Notes under the pieces: generated by a model
Databases searched by the model: none
What the model was told of the DNA's origin: nothing
What the model saw: only the letters and a program-made list of their open reading frames with translations
Position numbers and translations under genes: made by a program
Part shown: piece by piece, positions 17,238 to 25,959 of the stretch
Position numbering within the stretch: position 1 is the first letter of the stretch
Layout of the letters: every line of letters begins with the position of its first letter
NCBI GenBank assembly: GCA_944326425.1
Contig: CALVDX010000005.1
Location: 58,828 to 122,827, forward strand
DNA length: 64,000 bases
Origin: Candidatus Gastranaerophilales bacterium
GTDB lineage: Bacteria; Cyanobacteriota; Vampirovibrionia; Gastranaerophilales; Gastranaerophilaceae
Direction of reading: 5' to 3'

Positions 17238-18089
17238 TTAAGATATATTTTGTACTTCCTGACTGTTGCCTTCAATATCGTCCTTAAGCATTTTTCTTAC
17301 GATATCGGACTGGGTATCCAGCATTTTAACTACCGTTTCAATATTAGTAACTTTTTGTGAAAGGATTGTATCTGCATTGGTAAGAACATTTTGTGCAACA
17401 CTCTGTACCGCGGAAATAGCTGCAGAGCCTGTACCGGATAATAAGTTGCCGCATAATATGGCCGGCAGTCCCCATTCTCCCATATATGGCGCCATGCTTT
17501 GTAATATACCGCCCCATCCGGAGATTATGCCGCCTAATTGTGTTACAAAAGTTTGACCGACTCCGTAACCTGAGGCCATACCGGCACCGTAGCCTGCTGC
17601 GGAAGCAATATCTGCAATTGAGCCGATGCTTGAAGCGTAACCTGTTGCATAGCCGTCATATGAACCGACACCGTTTATTAATCCGACTGATGCGGCACCG
17701 CCTGTAGCTGTTCCGCTTAAGCCGGAATATACAGATGCTGCACCATTGGGGAAGCCGGAGTAATTGTACAGGGAATTTAATCCGAAAGAACTGTATTGGG
17801 CACTTGCTGATCCGTTTGCTCCTACATACGGCGACCAGTATGATGTACCCGGGATATTCATTGTGTCAGTACCGCCGAGGGTAGTCATGAATGCGGATGG
17901 AGAAAACAAACTTGCAAGCTGATACAGAAATCCGCCGGTAGCACCAAATCCGCTGCCAGTTGCGGTACTGCCGGACACGGTTAAATCTCTTAAACGGTCA
18001 TAAGTTTCGTACATTAAGGCTTTAGCGTTGCCGGAAGCTGCGCCGTATCTGTTTGCTATTACCAGGTATCCATCATTTTTATAAGCCAT
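17238..18089 (-). CDS. Gly/Ala/Ser/Tyr-rich hypothetical protein
   Basis: A 283-residue protein of strongly biased composition: residues 35-200 are rich in Gly, Ala, Ser and Tyr (for example YDGYATGYASSIGSIADIAS), like structural or surface-exposed proteins. The last 60 residues are a helical coiled-coil-like tail (IETVVKMLDTQSDIVRKMLK). No classical signal peptide. It follows the 535-residue gene by 36 bases. An assembled surface or secreted structure with its neighbours is possible, but this is inference. Confidence 0.7.
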   Translation of the reverse strand: MAYKNDGYLVIANRYGAASGNAKALMYETYDRLRDLTVSGSTATGSGFGATGGFLYQLASLFSPSAFMTTLGGTDTMNIPGTSYWSPYVGANGSASAQYSSFGLNSLYNYSGFPNGAASVYSGLSGTATGGAASVGLINGVGSYDGYATGYASSIGSIADIASAAGYGAGMASGYGVGQTFVTQLGGIISGWGGILQSMAPYMGEWGLPAILCGNLLSGTGSAAISAVQSVAQNVLTNADTILSQKVTNIETVVKMLDTQSDIVRKMLKDDIEGNSQEVQNIS

Positions 18090-18125
18090 ATTAACCTCTT
18101 AATGATTTTTTTCAAAAAATCAAGA

Positions 18126-19733
18126 CTAGTCGCCAAATGTCTTGTATGTTCTTTCAATATTGTCGCTGAGAACTTTCTGTACTGCTTCCATTTCTGTGCT
18201 TAAAGTATTACGTTCTGTATCAAGCTGTTCTAACCTCAGTTCCAGCGTTCTGTCCTCCTGCTGGATAATTGATGTTTTTGCGTTGATGTCTGCAATGGTT
18301 TTTTGATATTGTGCAGTATCGTAGTAATATTGGTTCATTGCATCCTGATAAGCTGTTTCATCAGTAATCGTTTCGGCATTCAGTGTATAGGTGACTGAAT
18401 CATTTTCAAGCCTGATAGAAGTAAATCTTCCGCTTGAATCTGTTTCTAACAGGGCATTTTCTGTTGTTTCGACCTTGGTATCAACGTATGTTGCGCTGTA
18501 ATACGGTAATGAAGTCTGCCGGTCAATTCCGTTATTAGAATCGGACTCGTCTACAGACTGATAAGAATTGTATAAATCCTCATAAGTTGTATAGTATGTG
18601 TTGCCGTATAATTCAAATGAGAATATACCGCCGCGGTAATCGCCGTTTGCATCGAAACAAGATGCAAGATTTGAATCTATACCTTCCTGTGCCAAATCAT
18701 ATATAACTTGCTGTAATTCAGTTTTTTGGGCATCAGTCATCTGACCTACAGGAATTTCTGTTAATGCACAGTTTCCAATATATGTAGGATACGTTGAATT
18801 ATTATAAGTATTTAATAATGTTTGGTAGTTGTTATAAGCATTAGTTACTTCGTTATCATAGTAATCCTGAGCGGCACTTATTGCATCGTTATATGTTTGG
18901 AGTGCTGTATCGTAGTCAGTTATTGCCTGCAAAGTATCCGGATCGCTCATATCAATAGAATATCCGGTAAGCCCGGTTGCAGCACCTGTTGTATATTTTT
19001 CCATATCTGAGCCGGAGAGATAGTGGGTTGTTCCGTCACCGTCCTGATAGCTGTAGTAAGTATCTCCTTCACTCATCACGCCGGCTTTTATTAATGATTC
19101 TATATCCGCATTTGAAGCAATTTGAGTAAGGTTATACTGCCCGCCGGCATTGTCTGTGACAGTATAAGTGTCGCTTAATGCATCATAAGTGAGATTCGTT
19201 TCTGTTGTTTTTCCAATACGGTTTAATAATGAAACCTGTGCAGATTCAACATCTGTTAATAATGCTTCTGCATCATCCTGCATTGTGTTGTATGTTGAAA
19301 GTTCATTTTGATAATCCGCGTAGCTTCTGTAAATTGCCTGCTGGATTGTATCATAGGCGTCAGGTGTAAGAACATTTTCATTGCTCGAAAACTGCACCTG
19401 CGGATCAGACAGATATTTCATAGAACCGGTGTAACGTTCTACAGTATATGAGTGGGTTACAACATAGTTGTATTCACTATTGGGGGTCCCTATCTGGTAA
19501 TAATTATCAAGTGTTTGGTCATAAGAACCGTCAGAGAATGTATACTGTACTACAGTATAATCACTTGATGACGGTACTGTAGGAACTTCCATTACCAGCA
19601 TCTGGTTAAAAAGGTTTGCACTCTCATTTGCTAATATTGTACGTTGTTGGTTTATTTGCTGTCCTTCATATTCGCAGTTCGACATTCTTGCAGAAAGTTG
19701 AAGGTATCTGGCTTGTGATGCTGCCATTCCCAT
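18126..19733 (-). CDS. Large Tyr/Ser/Asp-rich hypothetical protein (MGMAASQAR start)
   Basis: A 535-residue protein with helical ends and a long polar middle. The start MGMAASQARYLQLSARMSNC, followed by EYEGQQINQQRT, is a pattern I associate with hypothetical proteins of Gastranaerophilales-type genomes; I cannot name a family. The C-terminal 70 residues are coiled coil (LELRLEQLDTERNTLSTEME). The helical-termini, variable-middle layout is like that of flagellar or type III export substrates, which is suggestive given the FlhB gene in this window, but no direct link is visible. ATG 19733 has AGGAG upstream. First gene of the leftward group ending at 16301. Confidence 0.7.
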   Translation of the reverse strand: MGMAASQARYLQLSARMSNCEYEGQQINQQRTILANESANLFNQMLVMEVPTVPSSSDYTVVQYTFSDGSYDQTLDNYYQIGTPNSEYNYVVTHSYTVERYTGSMKYLSDPQVQFSSNENVLTPDAYDTIQQAIYRSYADYQNELSTYNTMQDDAEALLTDVESAQVSLLNRIGKTTETNLTYDALSDTYTVTDNAGGQYNLTQIASNADIESLIKAGVMSEGDTYYSYQDGDGTTHYLSGSDMEKYTTGAATGLTGYSIDMSDPDTLQAITDYDTALQTYNDAISAAQDYYDNEVTNAYNNYQTLLNTYNNSTYPTYIGNCALTEIPVGQMTDAQKTELQQVIYDLAQEGIDSNLASCFDANGDYRGGIFSFELYGNTYYTTYEDLYNSYQSVDESDSNNGIDRQTSLPYYSATYVDTKVETTENALLETDSSGRFTSIRLENDSVTYTLNAETITDETAYQDAMNQYYYDTAQYQKTIADINAKTSIIQQEDRTLELRLEQLDTERNTLSTEMEAVQKVLSDNIERTYKTFGD

Positions 19734-19992
19734 GAGGTATTCTCCTATTGTTTAGTTTTGATTGTTGATTGGTCGTGTATAACTTTGACTTAATAATTTT
19801 TTTTACAAAGTCAACAGTATAACACTATTATATTGTATATACATACCTCTTAACAGTGGTTTGAAAAAAAAATCATACTTTAGTATGGGAAATTTAATTA
19901 TTATAGTTTAGAAAATATTTAGTTGGGGGTTAATTTTTTTCCAATAAATAGTTGATTTTATAAGTTGAAAAATTTGGTAATATTTATTTATT

Positions 19993-21174
19993 ATGAAAAA
20001 GCTTTTATTAACAGGATGTTTGTGTATATTAATAAGTGCAGCGGTTACCGCTTCTCCTTATGATACAATTACGGTTAATCCTTACAACTTATCAAGTGTT
20101 ATTCCGAACTCATATATCCGCGGTGTTATTGCACAAGGAGATGTTACAAGATGGAATGTAAGTACATTCCCTTTGAAAGTTTATATTCAAAGCGACAGTG
20201 GTGTGCCTTCATATTATGTATCACAAATTAAAAAAGCTTATGCAAAATGGCAGAATGTTACAGGCGGGTATATTTCATTCAGACTGGTATCTTCGCCGGA
20301 TAATGCGGATATGAAGTGCTATTTTGAACAGGATTTACCTAATTTATCCGGTGATACAGCCGGTTATCATCAATTTACCTATAGCGGAGACACAATAGCG
20401 GATTCTGTAATACGATTTAAATATACGGATGGAGAAGGAAGACCGTTTTCACAGGAGATGATTTATAATGTGGCCCTTCATGAAATAGGGCATGCTCTCG
20501 GACTTGCCGGACATAGTTCTAAATCATCGGATTTAATGTATCCTGTTTCAATGAACAGAAATTATGATATATCTAAACGTGACTTAACAACATTAAAGCT
20601 TTTATATTCTATGGTTCCAGATATAACAAATAAACCGTTAACCCCGTCTGAAAAGTCAAATCTTATGACTAAACTTCAGGTAGTAGGCGGAAGAGAACAG
20701 TTGATGCAGGATGCAGAAACCGCGGCCAGGATTAATACTAAAATTACCCCGCAAGATCCGAGTTCTAAATTGAGACTGGCGATTGCCTATCAGAAAAATG
20801 GTAACTATTCTAAAGCAATAAGCGAGTATAAAAGTATTATTCCACTGGTTGAGTCATCCGATATAAAAGCTGAAATCTATGCCGAAATTACTAATTGCTA
20901 TATAAGCTTAAAGAACTATACAGCAGCGCAGAACTGTGCAAATTATGCTTATAGAAAACACCCGTCACAGCGGACAATAGTACTTTATCCGCAGGTGCTG
21001 TATGCTAGAGGAGCAAAAACGGAGGCAGTTACAAAGCTTATACAAATCCTGAGTGAAGATACCGGTAATGATTACGCAATAGTACTTTTAAAACAGATTT
21101 ATAACAAAGAGAAAAATAATTATAAACTAAGAAAAGATATTTTATTAGCGCTTAAGAAACAAGGTTTGCTTTAA
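19993..21174 (+). CDS. Secreted metzincin (matrixin-like) protease with C-terminal TPR
   Basis: A 393-residue exported protein. The signal peptide covers residues 1-20 (LLTGCLCILISAAVTAS; the Cys may make it a lipoprotein-type signal, less likely). The zinc-binding motif HEIGHALGLAGHS near residue 162 has all three His ligands, and LMYP just after gives the Met-turn, as in M10 peptidases. Residues 245-390 are TPR-like helices. It has no visible pro-domain cysteine switch. A second protein of the same architecture is encoded at 25960-27429. AT-rich non-coding sequence before it holds its promoter. Confidence 0.85.
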   Translation: MKKLLLTGCLCILISAAVTASPYDTITVNPYNLSSVIPNSYIRGVIAQGDVTRWNVSTFPLKVYIQSDSGVPSYYVSQIKKAYAKWQNVTGGYISFRLVSSPDNADMKCYFEQDLPNLSGDTAGYHQFTYSGDTIADSVIRFKYTDGEGRPFSQEMIYNVALHEIGHALGLAGHSSKSSDLMYPVSMNRNYDISKRDLTTLKLLYSMVPDITNKPLTPSEKSNLMTKLQVVGGREQLMQDAETAARINTKITPQDPSSKLRLAIAYQKNGNYSKAISEYKSIIPLVESSDIKAEIYAEITNCYISLKNYTAAQNCANYAYRKHPSQRTIVLYPQVLYARGAKTEAVTKLIQILSEDTGNDYAIVLLKQIYNKEKNNYKLRKDILLALKKQGLL

Positions 21175-21269
21175 ATCTCAACCAGGTGAATGATTTTTGT
21201 AACAATACTTGCCATATCTTGTTTTTTATGTTAGATTTGTGGTATGTAATTATCGGGTAGTGAGGTTTA

Positions 21270-21821
21270 ATGAAAGGTTCAACTCTTAGACGTTCTAATC
21301 TGACCAGAGAAAAAATGGACATGATACGTTCCATTAACAACTATACTGCAAGGCATCAGGACAGCAGTTTCTACCGGGATCAGACTAAAGAGCGTGAACT
21401 TGATATTTTATGGCAAAATTTTCGTGTTTCTCACAAACCTATGGATAAAGCCCCTCAAGTTTATTTTGTTTTAGGACTTGTTGTCGGGGCTGTAATTACA
21501 CTTATCATGACTACAATGGTGTCTATCCTGATTAATTGTACTGCGCCGCGAGAAGCTAAAATTAAAACTCCAAAGGCGCCTGTTGAAGATGCAAAATTTG
21601 CGTTTATTCCCGCTGACTCGGCTGCAGTTGTTGAATCAGTTTCTGCGCCGGCATCGCAAACTTATACTGTTAAGTCCGGTGATACTTTAGAAAGTATTAT
21701 TATTAGATTTTACGGCAGTTTTGATCTGAAAAAAGTGGATCTTATAAAAGAAGCTAATAATATGAAGAATCCCAACGCTCTTTCTATCGGGCAAAAACTT
21801 ATTATTCCAATGATTCACTAA
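21270..21821 (+). CDS. Membrane-anchored LysM domain protein
   Basis: A 183-residue protein: polar N terminus, one membrane helix at about residues 66-88 (YFVLGLVVGAVITLIMTTMV), a short linker, and a C-terminal LysM domain (YTVKSGDTLESIIIRFYG to LSIGQKLIIP) that binds peptidoglycan. The topology places LysM in the periplasm. It lies between the metzincin gene and glyA and is preceded by GTAACAA at 21199-21205, a motif repeated at several gene boundaries here. Confidence 0.85.
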   Translation: MKGSTLRRSNLTREKMDMIRSINNYTARHQDSSFYRDQTKERELDILWQNFRVSHKPMDKAPQVYFVLGLVVGAVITLIMTTMVSILINCTAPREAKIKTPKAPVEDAKFAFIPADSAAVVESVSAPASQTYTVKSGDTLESIIIRFYGSFDLKKVDLIKEANNMKNPNALSIGQKLIIPMIH

Positions 21822-21909
21822 GATTTGCAGCAAATTTATTTTACCCGCTTAACAAATTGCACGCTGCAGTTTTTTGTCTTATAATCAAAAAGAAGTGCAG
21901 GAGGGTGAG

Positions 21910-23145
21910 ATGAATTTGGAAAATTTGAGAAAAACAGATGTGGAGGTTGCTAAATATATAGATCTGGAATTAAAGCGCCAGCAGACAACCATAGAACTTA
22001 TTGCAAGTGAAAATTTTACATCTCCTGCAGTAATGGAAGCGTGCGGGTCGGTTTTAACAAATAAGTATGCGGAAGGAAAGCCTTATAAACGCTTTTATAA
22101 TGGCTGCGGCAATGTTGATAAGATAGAAGAACTCGCGCAGGAACGTGCAAAAAAATTGTTTAATATGGCGCATGCCAACGTTCAGCCTCATAGCGGCGCT
22201 CAGGCTAATATGGCGGTGTTTATGTACCTGCTTAAGCCGGGCGATACTGTTCTTGGCATGGACTTATCTAACGGCGGGCATTTAAGCCATGGCTCTCCGG
22301 TAAATTTTTCCGGGATTTACTTCAATGTGAAAAGTTACGGCGTTAATGACAATGGTGAAATCGATTACGATGACGTTCTTAATAAAGCTAAGGAATATAA
22401 GCCCAAACTAATTATCTGCGGCGCAAGTAATTATTCAAAAATTATTGATTTTAAACGTTTTCGGGAAATTGCAGATGAAGTCGGCGCATATTTACTTGCC
22501 GACATTGCGCATATAGCAGGGCTTGTTGCGGGCGGTGTTCATCCTAGCCCGGCCGGTTATGCACAATTTGTAACTACAACGACGCATAAAACACTTAGAG
22601 GCCCGAGGGGCGGGATTATTATGTGCGATGAAGACCATGCGGCAGGAATAGATAAGGCTGTATTTCCGGGCATGCAGGGCGGGCCGCTTGAACATATTAT
22701 TGCCGGCAAAGCGGTTGCGCTTTTGGAAGCATCGACACCTGAGTTTAAGGAATATGCAAAACAAATAGTTAAAAATGCTAAAGCTTTAGCGCAGGGGCTC
22801 TTGGACCATGGCATGAATATAGTCGGCGGTATGACAGAAAATCATCTGATGACTCTGGATTTGCGCGGCACGGGTAAGACCGGTAAGGACATGGCTAATG
22901 TTCTGGAAATGGTCGGGATTACTGCTAATAAAAATACCGTACCAAATGATCCGCAGAGTCCGTTTGTAACAAGCGGTATAAGACTTGGGGCTGCTGCTGT
23001 TACTACAAGGGGATTTAAAGAGGATGATATGAGAGAAGTCGCCGGGATTATAGCAGAGGCGGTTAAAAACTCGGATAATGAAACGGTGTTAAACTCACTG
23101 AAAGAAAAATCACTTTCTCTCTGTTTGAAACATCCTCTCTATTAA
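21910..23145 (+). CDS. glyA: Serine hydroxymethyltransferase
   Basis: A 411-residue PLP enzyme that converts serine and tetrahydrofolate into glycine and methylene-tetrahydrofolate. IELIASENF near residue 24, [27 protein letters not shown] and the PLP lysine in [14 protein letters not shown] near residue 225 are family signatures. ATG 21910 is preceded by AGGAGGGTGAG; a start 12 codons upstream would overlap that site. It is followed closely by a sugar-phosphate transferase gene. Confidence 0.97.
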   Translation: MNLENLRKTDVEVAKYIDLELKRQQTTIELIASENFTSPAVMEACGSVLTNKYAEGKPYKRFYNGCGNVDKIEELAQERAKKLFNMAHANVQPHSGAQANMAVFMYLLKPGDTVLGMDLSNGGHLSHGSPVNFSGIYFNVKSYGVNDNGEIDYDDVLNKAKEYKPKLIICGASNYSKIIDFKRFREIADEVGAYLLADIAHIAGLVAGGVHPSPAGYAQFVTTTTHKTLRGPRGGIIMCDEDHAAGIDKAVFPGMQGGPLEHIIAGKAVALLEASTPEFKEYAKQIVKNAKALAQGLLDHGMNIVGGMTENHLMTLDLRGTGKTGKDMANVLEMVGITANKNTVPNDPQSPFVTSGIRLGAAAVTTRGFKEDDMREVAGIIAEAVKNSDNETVLNSLKEKSLSLCLKHPLY

Positions 23146-23224
23146 ATTTTGACAGAAAGAGGAAAATAAAATTATCATTAAATTATCACAGGCTCATGTA
23201 ATTGGCGCTATAATATCTTATATT

Positions 23225-24223
23225 TTGGGAGTGTTAATATTACCCTTTGTTATAGATTTTTCAAAAAAAGAAGGGCTTGTAGATGAACCCAATGAAAGAA
23301 AAATACACAAAATTCCAATATCAAGGCTTGGCGGCATAGCTATTTGGCTCAGCACTATGGCAACATTTTTGTTTTTAGTATTGCTGAGTTACTATCCTTA
23401 TGGCAGTCTGCTCTCCGGTATTCTGCTCGGCGGGTCATTAATGTTTTTATTGGGACTTGTTGATGATATTTATAATCTTCCGGCAAAGTTTAAGCTGGTT
23501 ATTCAAATTCTTATTGCAACACTTGTTTATCTTCTCGGAGTCAAAATAGATGTTTCCTTTAGCCTTGTTAAGACTCCTGTCCCATTGGAATATTTATCGT
23601 ATCCTGTAACTGTTTTATGGATAGTAGGAATAAGTAATGCCATAAACTTTATTGACGGTGTTGACGGACTTGCAGGGTCTGTGATAACGGTTAATTCTAT
23701 TACGCTTGCAATTATTGCTCTTGCGGTGGCTCCGGGATATCCTATAAGTGCACTTATTGCCTGTATTCTTGCCGGATCGATGCTGGCATTTCTTACTTAC
23801 AATTTTAATCCTGCAAGGATTTTTATGGGGGACTCAGGGTCGCTATTTTCCGGTTTTCTCCTTGCGGCTCTTTCTATTACGGGGGTAATGAAGGGGGCAG
23901 CGCTTGCGATATTGCTTCCGTTTATAGTGCTTGCTGTTCCTATAATAGATATAACTTTTGCTTCATTAAGACGGATTTTGAAAGGCAAATCACCATTTGT
24001 TGCCGATGCGGAACATATTCACCACAAGCTTTTAAAAGCAGGATTCTCCCAAAAGAAAACAACAGCAATAATGACTTCTGTTGCAATTGCGGTCGGCGGT
24101 ATTGCAACATATTTTGCAGGGTCTATTAAACACTATATCTGGTATATCTTGGGTATTGTTATAATAATGTTTTGCTTAAGCCTGGTTAATGCGTACCGTA
24201 CAAGGAAAACGGATAATAATTAA
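23225..24223 (+). CDS. WecA/TagO/MraY-family undecaprenyl-phosphate sugar-1-phosphate transferase
   Basis: An integral membrane enzyme of at least 332 residues that starts polymer synthesis by transferring a HexNAc-1-phosphate to undecaprenyl phosphate. Signatures: VDEPNERKIHKIPISRLGG, LGLVDDIYNLPAKFK, NAINFIDGVDGLAG, FMGDSGSLFSGF and DAEHIHHKLLKAGFS. About ten membrane helices. The conventional TTG start at 23225 truncates the first helix. The frame is open upstream to an ATT at 23171 with AAAGAGGA before it, which would restore 18 residues (IIIKLSQAHVIGAIISYI). I list the conventional start but think the upstream one likelier. Confidence 0.9.
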   Translation: MGVLILPFVIDFSKKEGLVDEPNERKIHKIPISRLGGIAIWLSTMATFLFLVLLSYYPYGSLLSGILLGGSLMFLLGLVDDIYNLPAKFKLVIQILIATLVYLLGVKIDVSFSLVKTPVPLEYLSYPVTVLWIVGISNAINFIDGVDGLAGSVITVNSITLAIIALAVAPGYPISALIACILAGSMLAFLTYNFNPARIFMGDSGSLFSGFLLAALSITGVMKGAALAILLPFIVLAVPIIDITFASLRRILKGKSPFVADAEHIHHKLLKAGFSQKKTTAIMTSVAIAVGGIATYFAGSIKHYIWYILGIVIIMFCLSLVNAYRTRKTDNN

Positions 24224-24834
24224 TTAACGGCCCTTATTACCCCTACAACTTCACCTATAATATTTACGTTATTCAAATCTTCGTCTTTTATAACACGGGA
24301 TCTATAATCTTCATTGTCAGATTTTACGATTAATTCGTCAATATTTTTTGACAATCGTTTGACAAAAATCTCATTTTTATAACAGAAAACATAGACCTTA
24401 TCGTCAATGACCTGTTCATTTCCTAATTTATGTTCAATGATAAGTTTATCGCCCGAGTTAATGAAAGGTGACATGCTGTTGCCGGAAGCATTAATCATTG
24501 AGTATTTTTTACTTGAAGAAAAGTTGCCGATAAACATTTTGGATACACAAACCGGAACTTTATCTTCTGAAAATACGATATTTCCCCCTCCGCAGCTTGC
24601 AAAAACATCGCGGTAGTAGAAAATTTGGAGTGAGTCGCTGCCGGAAGAATCGAGGAGACTGATATTAAATCTCTTTTCGATTTTCGTCAGTTCCGTAACT
24701 GTTAGTTCGCTGTTTGTTTTAATTCTGTTACTTATTGTTTGTCTGGTAACGCCCAGAATGTCGGCTATCATTGATTGATTGACCGGGAAGCCTGCTTTCT
24801 GGGTAACTAGAGTTGTTAAATCTTTAATTTTCAT
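24220..24834 (-). CDS. LexA/CI-type S24 repressor with HTH domain
   Basis: A 204-residue transcriptional regulator. The N-terminal helix-turn-helix includes MIADILGVTRQTISNRIK near residue 22. The C-terminal half is a peptidase S24 domain: catalytic Ser in ASGNSMSPFINSGD near residue 117 and Lys in EIFVKRL near 158, the self-cleavage dyad of LexA and phage repressors. A palindrome TTGACAATCGTCAA at 24854-24867 sits 20 bases before its start and overlaps the -35 of a rightward promoter, so it likely represses the small genes at 24984-25754 and itself. The domain layout is typical of prophage or integrative-element repressors. Confidence 0.9.
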   Translation of the reverse strand: MKIKDLTTLVTQKAGFPVNQSMIADILGVTRQTISNRIKTNSELTVTELTKIEKRFNISLLDSSGSDSLQIFYYRDVFASCGGGNIVFSEDKVPVCVSKMFIGNFSSSKKYSMINASGNSMSPFINSGDKLIIEHKLGNEQVIDDKVYVFCYKNEIFVKRLSKNIDELIVKSDNEDYRSRVIKDEDLNNVNIIGEVVGVIRAVN

Positions 24835-24853
24835 GATGCCCCACTTTTGTTAC

Positions 24854-24882
24854 TTGACAATCGTCAAATAATCTTTTACAAT
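24854..24882 (+). promoter_or_regulatory. Rightward promoter with overlapping repressor operator
   Basis: TTGACA (24854-24859), a 17-base spacer and TACAAT (24877-24882) make a near-consensus promoter pointing at the gene at 24984. The -35 lies within the inverted repeat TTGACAATCGTCAA (5-bp arms), so a bound repressor would block RNA polymerase. Further TGTCAA half-sites occur at about 24928 and 24960. Confidence 0.75.
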
Positions 24883-24983
24883 ATATGTGTATATGTTAAC
24901 CTTTTCAAGCTCATTATGACACATAACTGTCAAAAGGTCAATACATTTAATTTATAATTTGTCAAATATTTTAAGGAGGAAGT

Positions 24984-25268
24984 ATGCTTTTGAAATTGAA
25001 AACATTGTGTGAAGCGGATTTACAGAATATGTCGTTTTGTAAATTTTTATTAGAGAAAACAAACCGGCGAAGCGGGAAACATGTTTTGGCAAATAAGGAT
25101 AAAATGCAAACGGTTTTAGATTGTATAACAGAGTATGTTTTGTTTTTTGATAATTACCTTATTACAAGAAATCAGGCCTGCTCAATTGCCAGAAAGATGT
25201 TTTATTCCGCCGGGAATAAGGATTTGAACAATGGTTTTTATAAGGTTTTACAGGAGTGCTTAAGGTAA
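24984..25268 (+). CDS. Hypothetical protein of repressor-controlled module
   Basis: A 94-residue cytosolic helical protein with no recognised domain. The start ATG 24984 follows a strong AAGGAGGAAG site. The composition is basic with several cysteines (TLCEADLQNMSFCKFLLEK). It is the first gene behind the promoter-operator at 24854-24882 and 2 bases before the next start, so it belongs to a short operon likely silenced by the S24 repressor. Probably accessory or mobile-element derived. Confidence 0.65.
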   Translation: MLLKLKTLCEADLQNMSFCKFLLEKTNRRSGKHVLANKDKMQTVLDCITEYVLFFDNYLITRNQACSIARKMFYSAGNKDLNNGFYKVLQECLR

Positions 25269-25270
25269 TT

Positions 25271-25504
25271 ATGAAGAAAAAACAAAATAATAAACCGGAC
25301 TTGCAGTATCTATGGAACAGAACTGCTATTGAGTGTTATGAAATAGGCTGTCAATGCGAGATTTGTTTTTTATACCGTGTCTATTTCAATAACTCGCCTG
25401 ATGAATGCAAAATGAAAAAAGTAGTTAAAAAATTAATAAGAAAGGTTGGTATTCCTTTACAGTATGAGAAAAAAATATGCCAGAAGAAAAGAAATATCGC
25501 ATAA
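25271..25504 (+). CDS. Small Cys-rich hypothetical protein
   Basis: A 77-residue basic protein with the segment CYEIGCQCEICFLYRVYF near residue 25, four cysteines that could bind a metal. ATG 25271 lies 2 bases after the upstream stop; an earlier in-frame start at 25256 overlaps that gene. Its end overlaps the start of the next gene by 41 bases in another frame, which is common in compact phage-type operons. Function unknown. Confidence 0.55.
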   Translation: MKKKQNNKPDLQYLWNRTAIECYEIGCQCEICFLYRVYFNNSPDECKMKKVVKKLIRKVGIPLQYEKKICQKKRNIA

Positions 25505-25754
25505 AGATATAGAAAAATTTGGAAGAGTACTGCTTACAAAAGAACAGTACAATAAGTTGGTTGAAAATTTTGGTGAGGATTTGGTAACGTTTGCTATAAA
25601 ATTGCTCGACGATAAGATTAAAGCAAATAATACTGATAAAAAGCTTTGTAATGCAAAAAATCATTATCAATATTTTAGAAGCGACAGCAAAATAATAAGT
25701 TTTGCATTGGAAGTTATGAATTCATCTGAAAAATACGGATGTATATTTTATTGA
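25464..25754 (+). CDS. Hypothetical protein, possibly phage replication-type helical domain
   Basis: A 96-residue protein (ATG 25464). The segment LTKEQYNKLVENFGEDLVTF, followed by a YLxxxK-like helix and NHYQYFRS, resembles the short helical module found at the C terminus of DnaD-like and other phage replication proteins (LTxEEYxKLVExFG..., KNHYxTI). This is recognition by pattern only. Last gene of the module, followed by a strong terminator. Confidence 0.55.
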   Translation: MRKKYARRKEISHKDIEKFGRVLLTKEQYNKLVENFGEDLVTFAIKLLDDKIKANNTDKKLCNAKNHYQYFRSDSKIISFALEVMNSSEKYGCIFY

Positions 25755-25786
25755 TTCCCCATTTTACCCGTTAATGTTTGTTTTAT

Positions 25787-25813
25787 GCCGGCGGGGTAAA
25801 CGCCGGCTTTTTA
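25787..25813 (+). terminator. Terminator of the repressor-controlled module
   Basis: A perfect 7-bp stem GCCGGCG/CGCCGGC with a 7-base loop, followed by a T-rich run. It lies 33 bases after the last gene of the module. Confidence 0.85.
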
Positions 25814-25959
25814 TTTTTATAGAGTTCATTATAAGTGCTGATTTTTTTGTACGGCAGAACAGAACTTTAAGACTTTCCGGGCTGTACTTCTGTACGGCTT
25901 GTTATTCTCTTTTTATTAAAATATAATATCAATCAGGGATAAGTTTAAGGAGAGAAGTT

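Noticed and set aside
17227..17275. Upstream TTG start of the small protein at 16997
   Set aside because: It would overlap the end of the Gly-rich gene and has no ribosome binding site.
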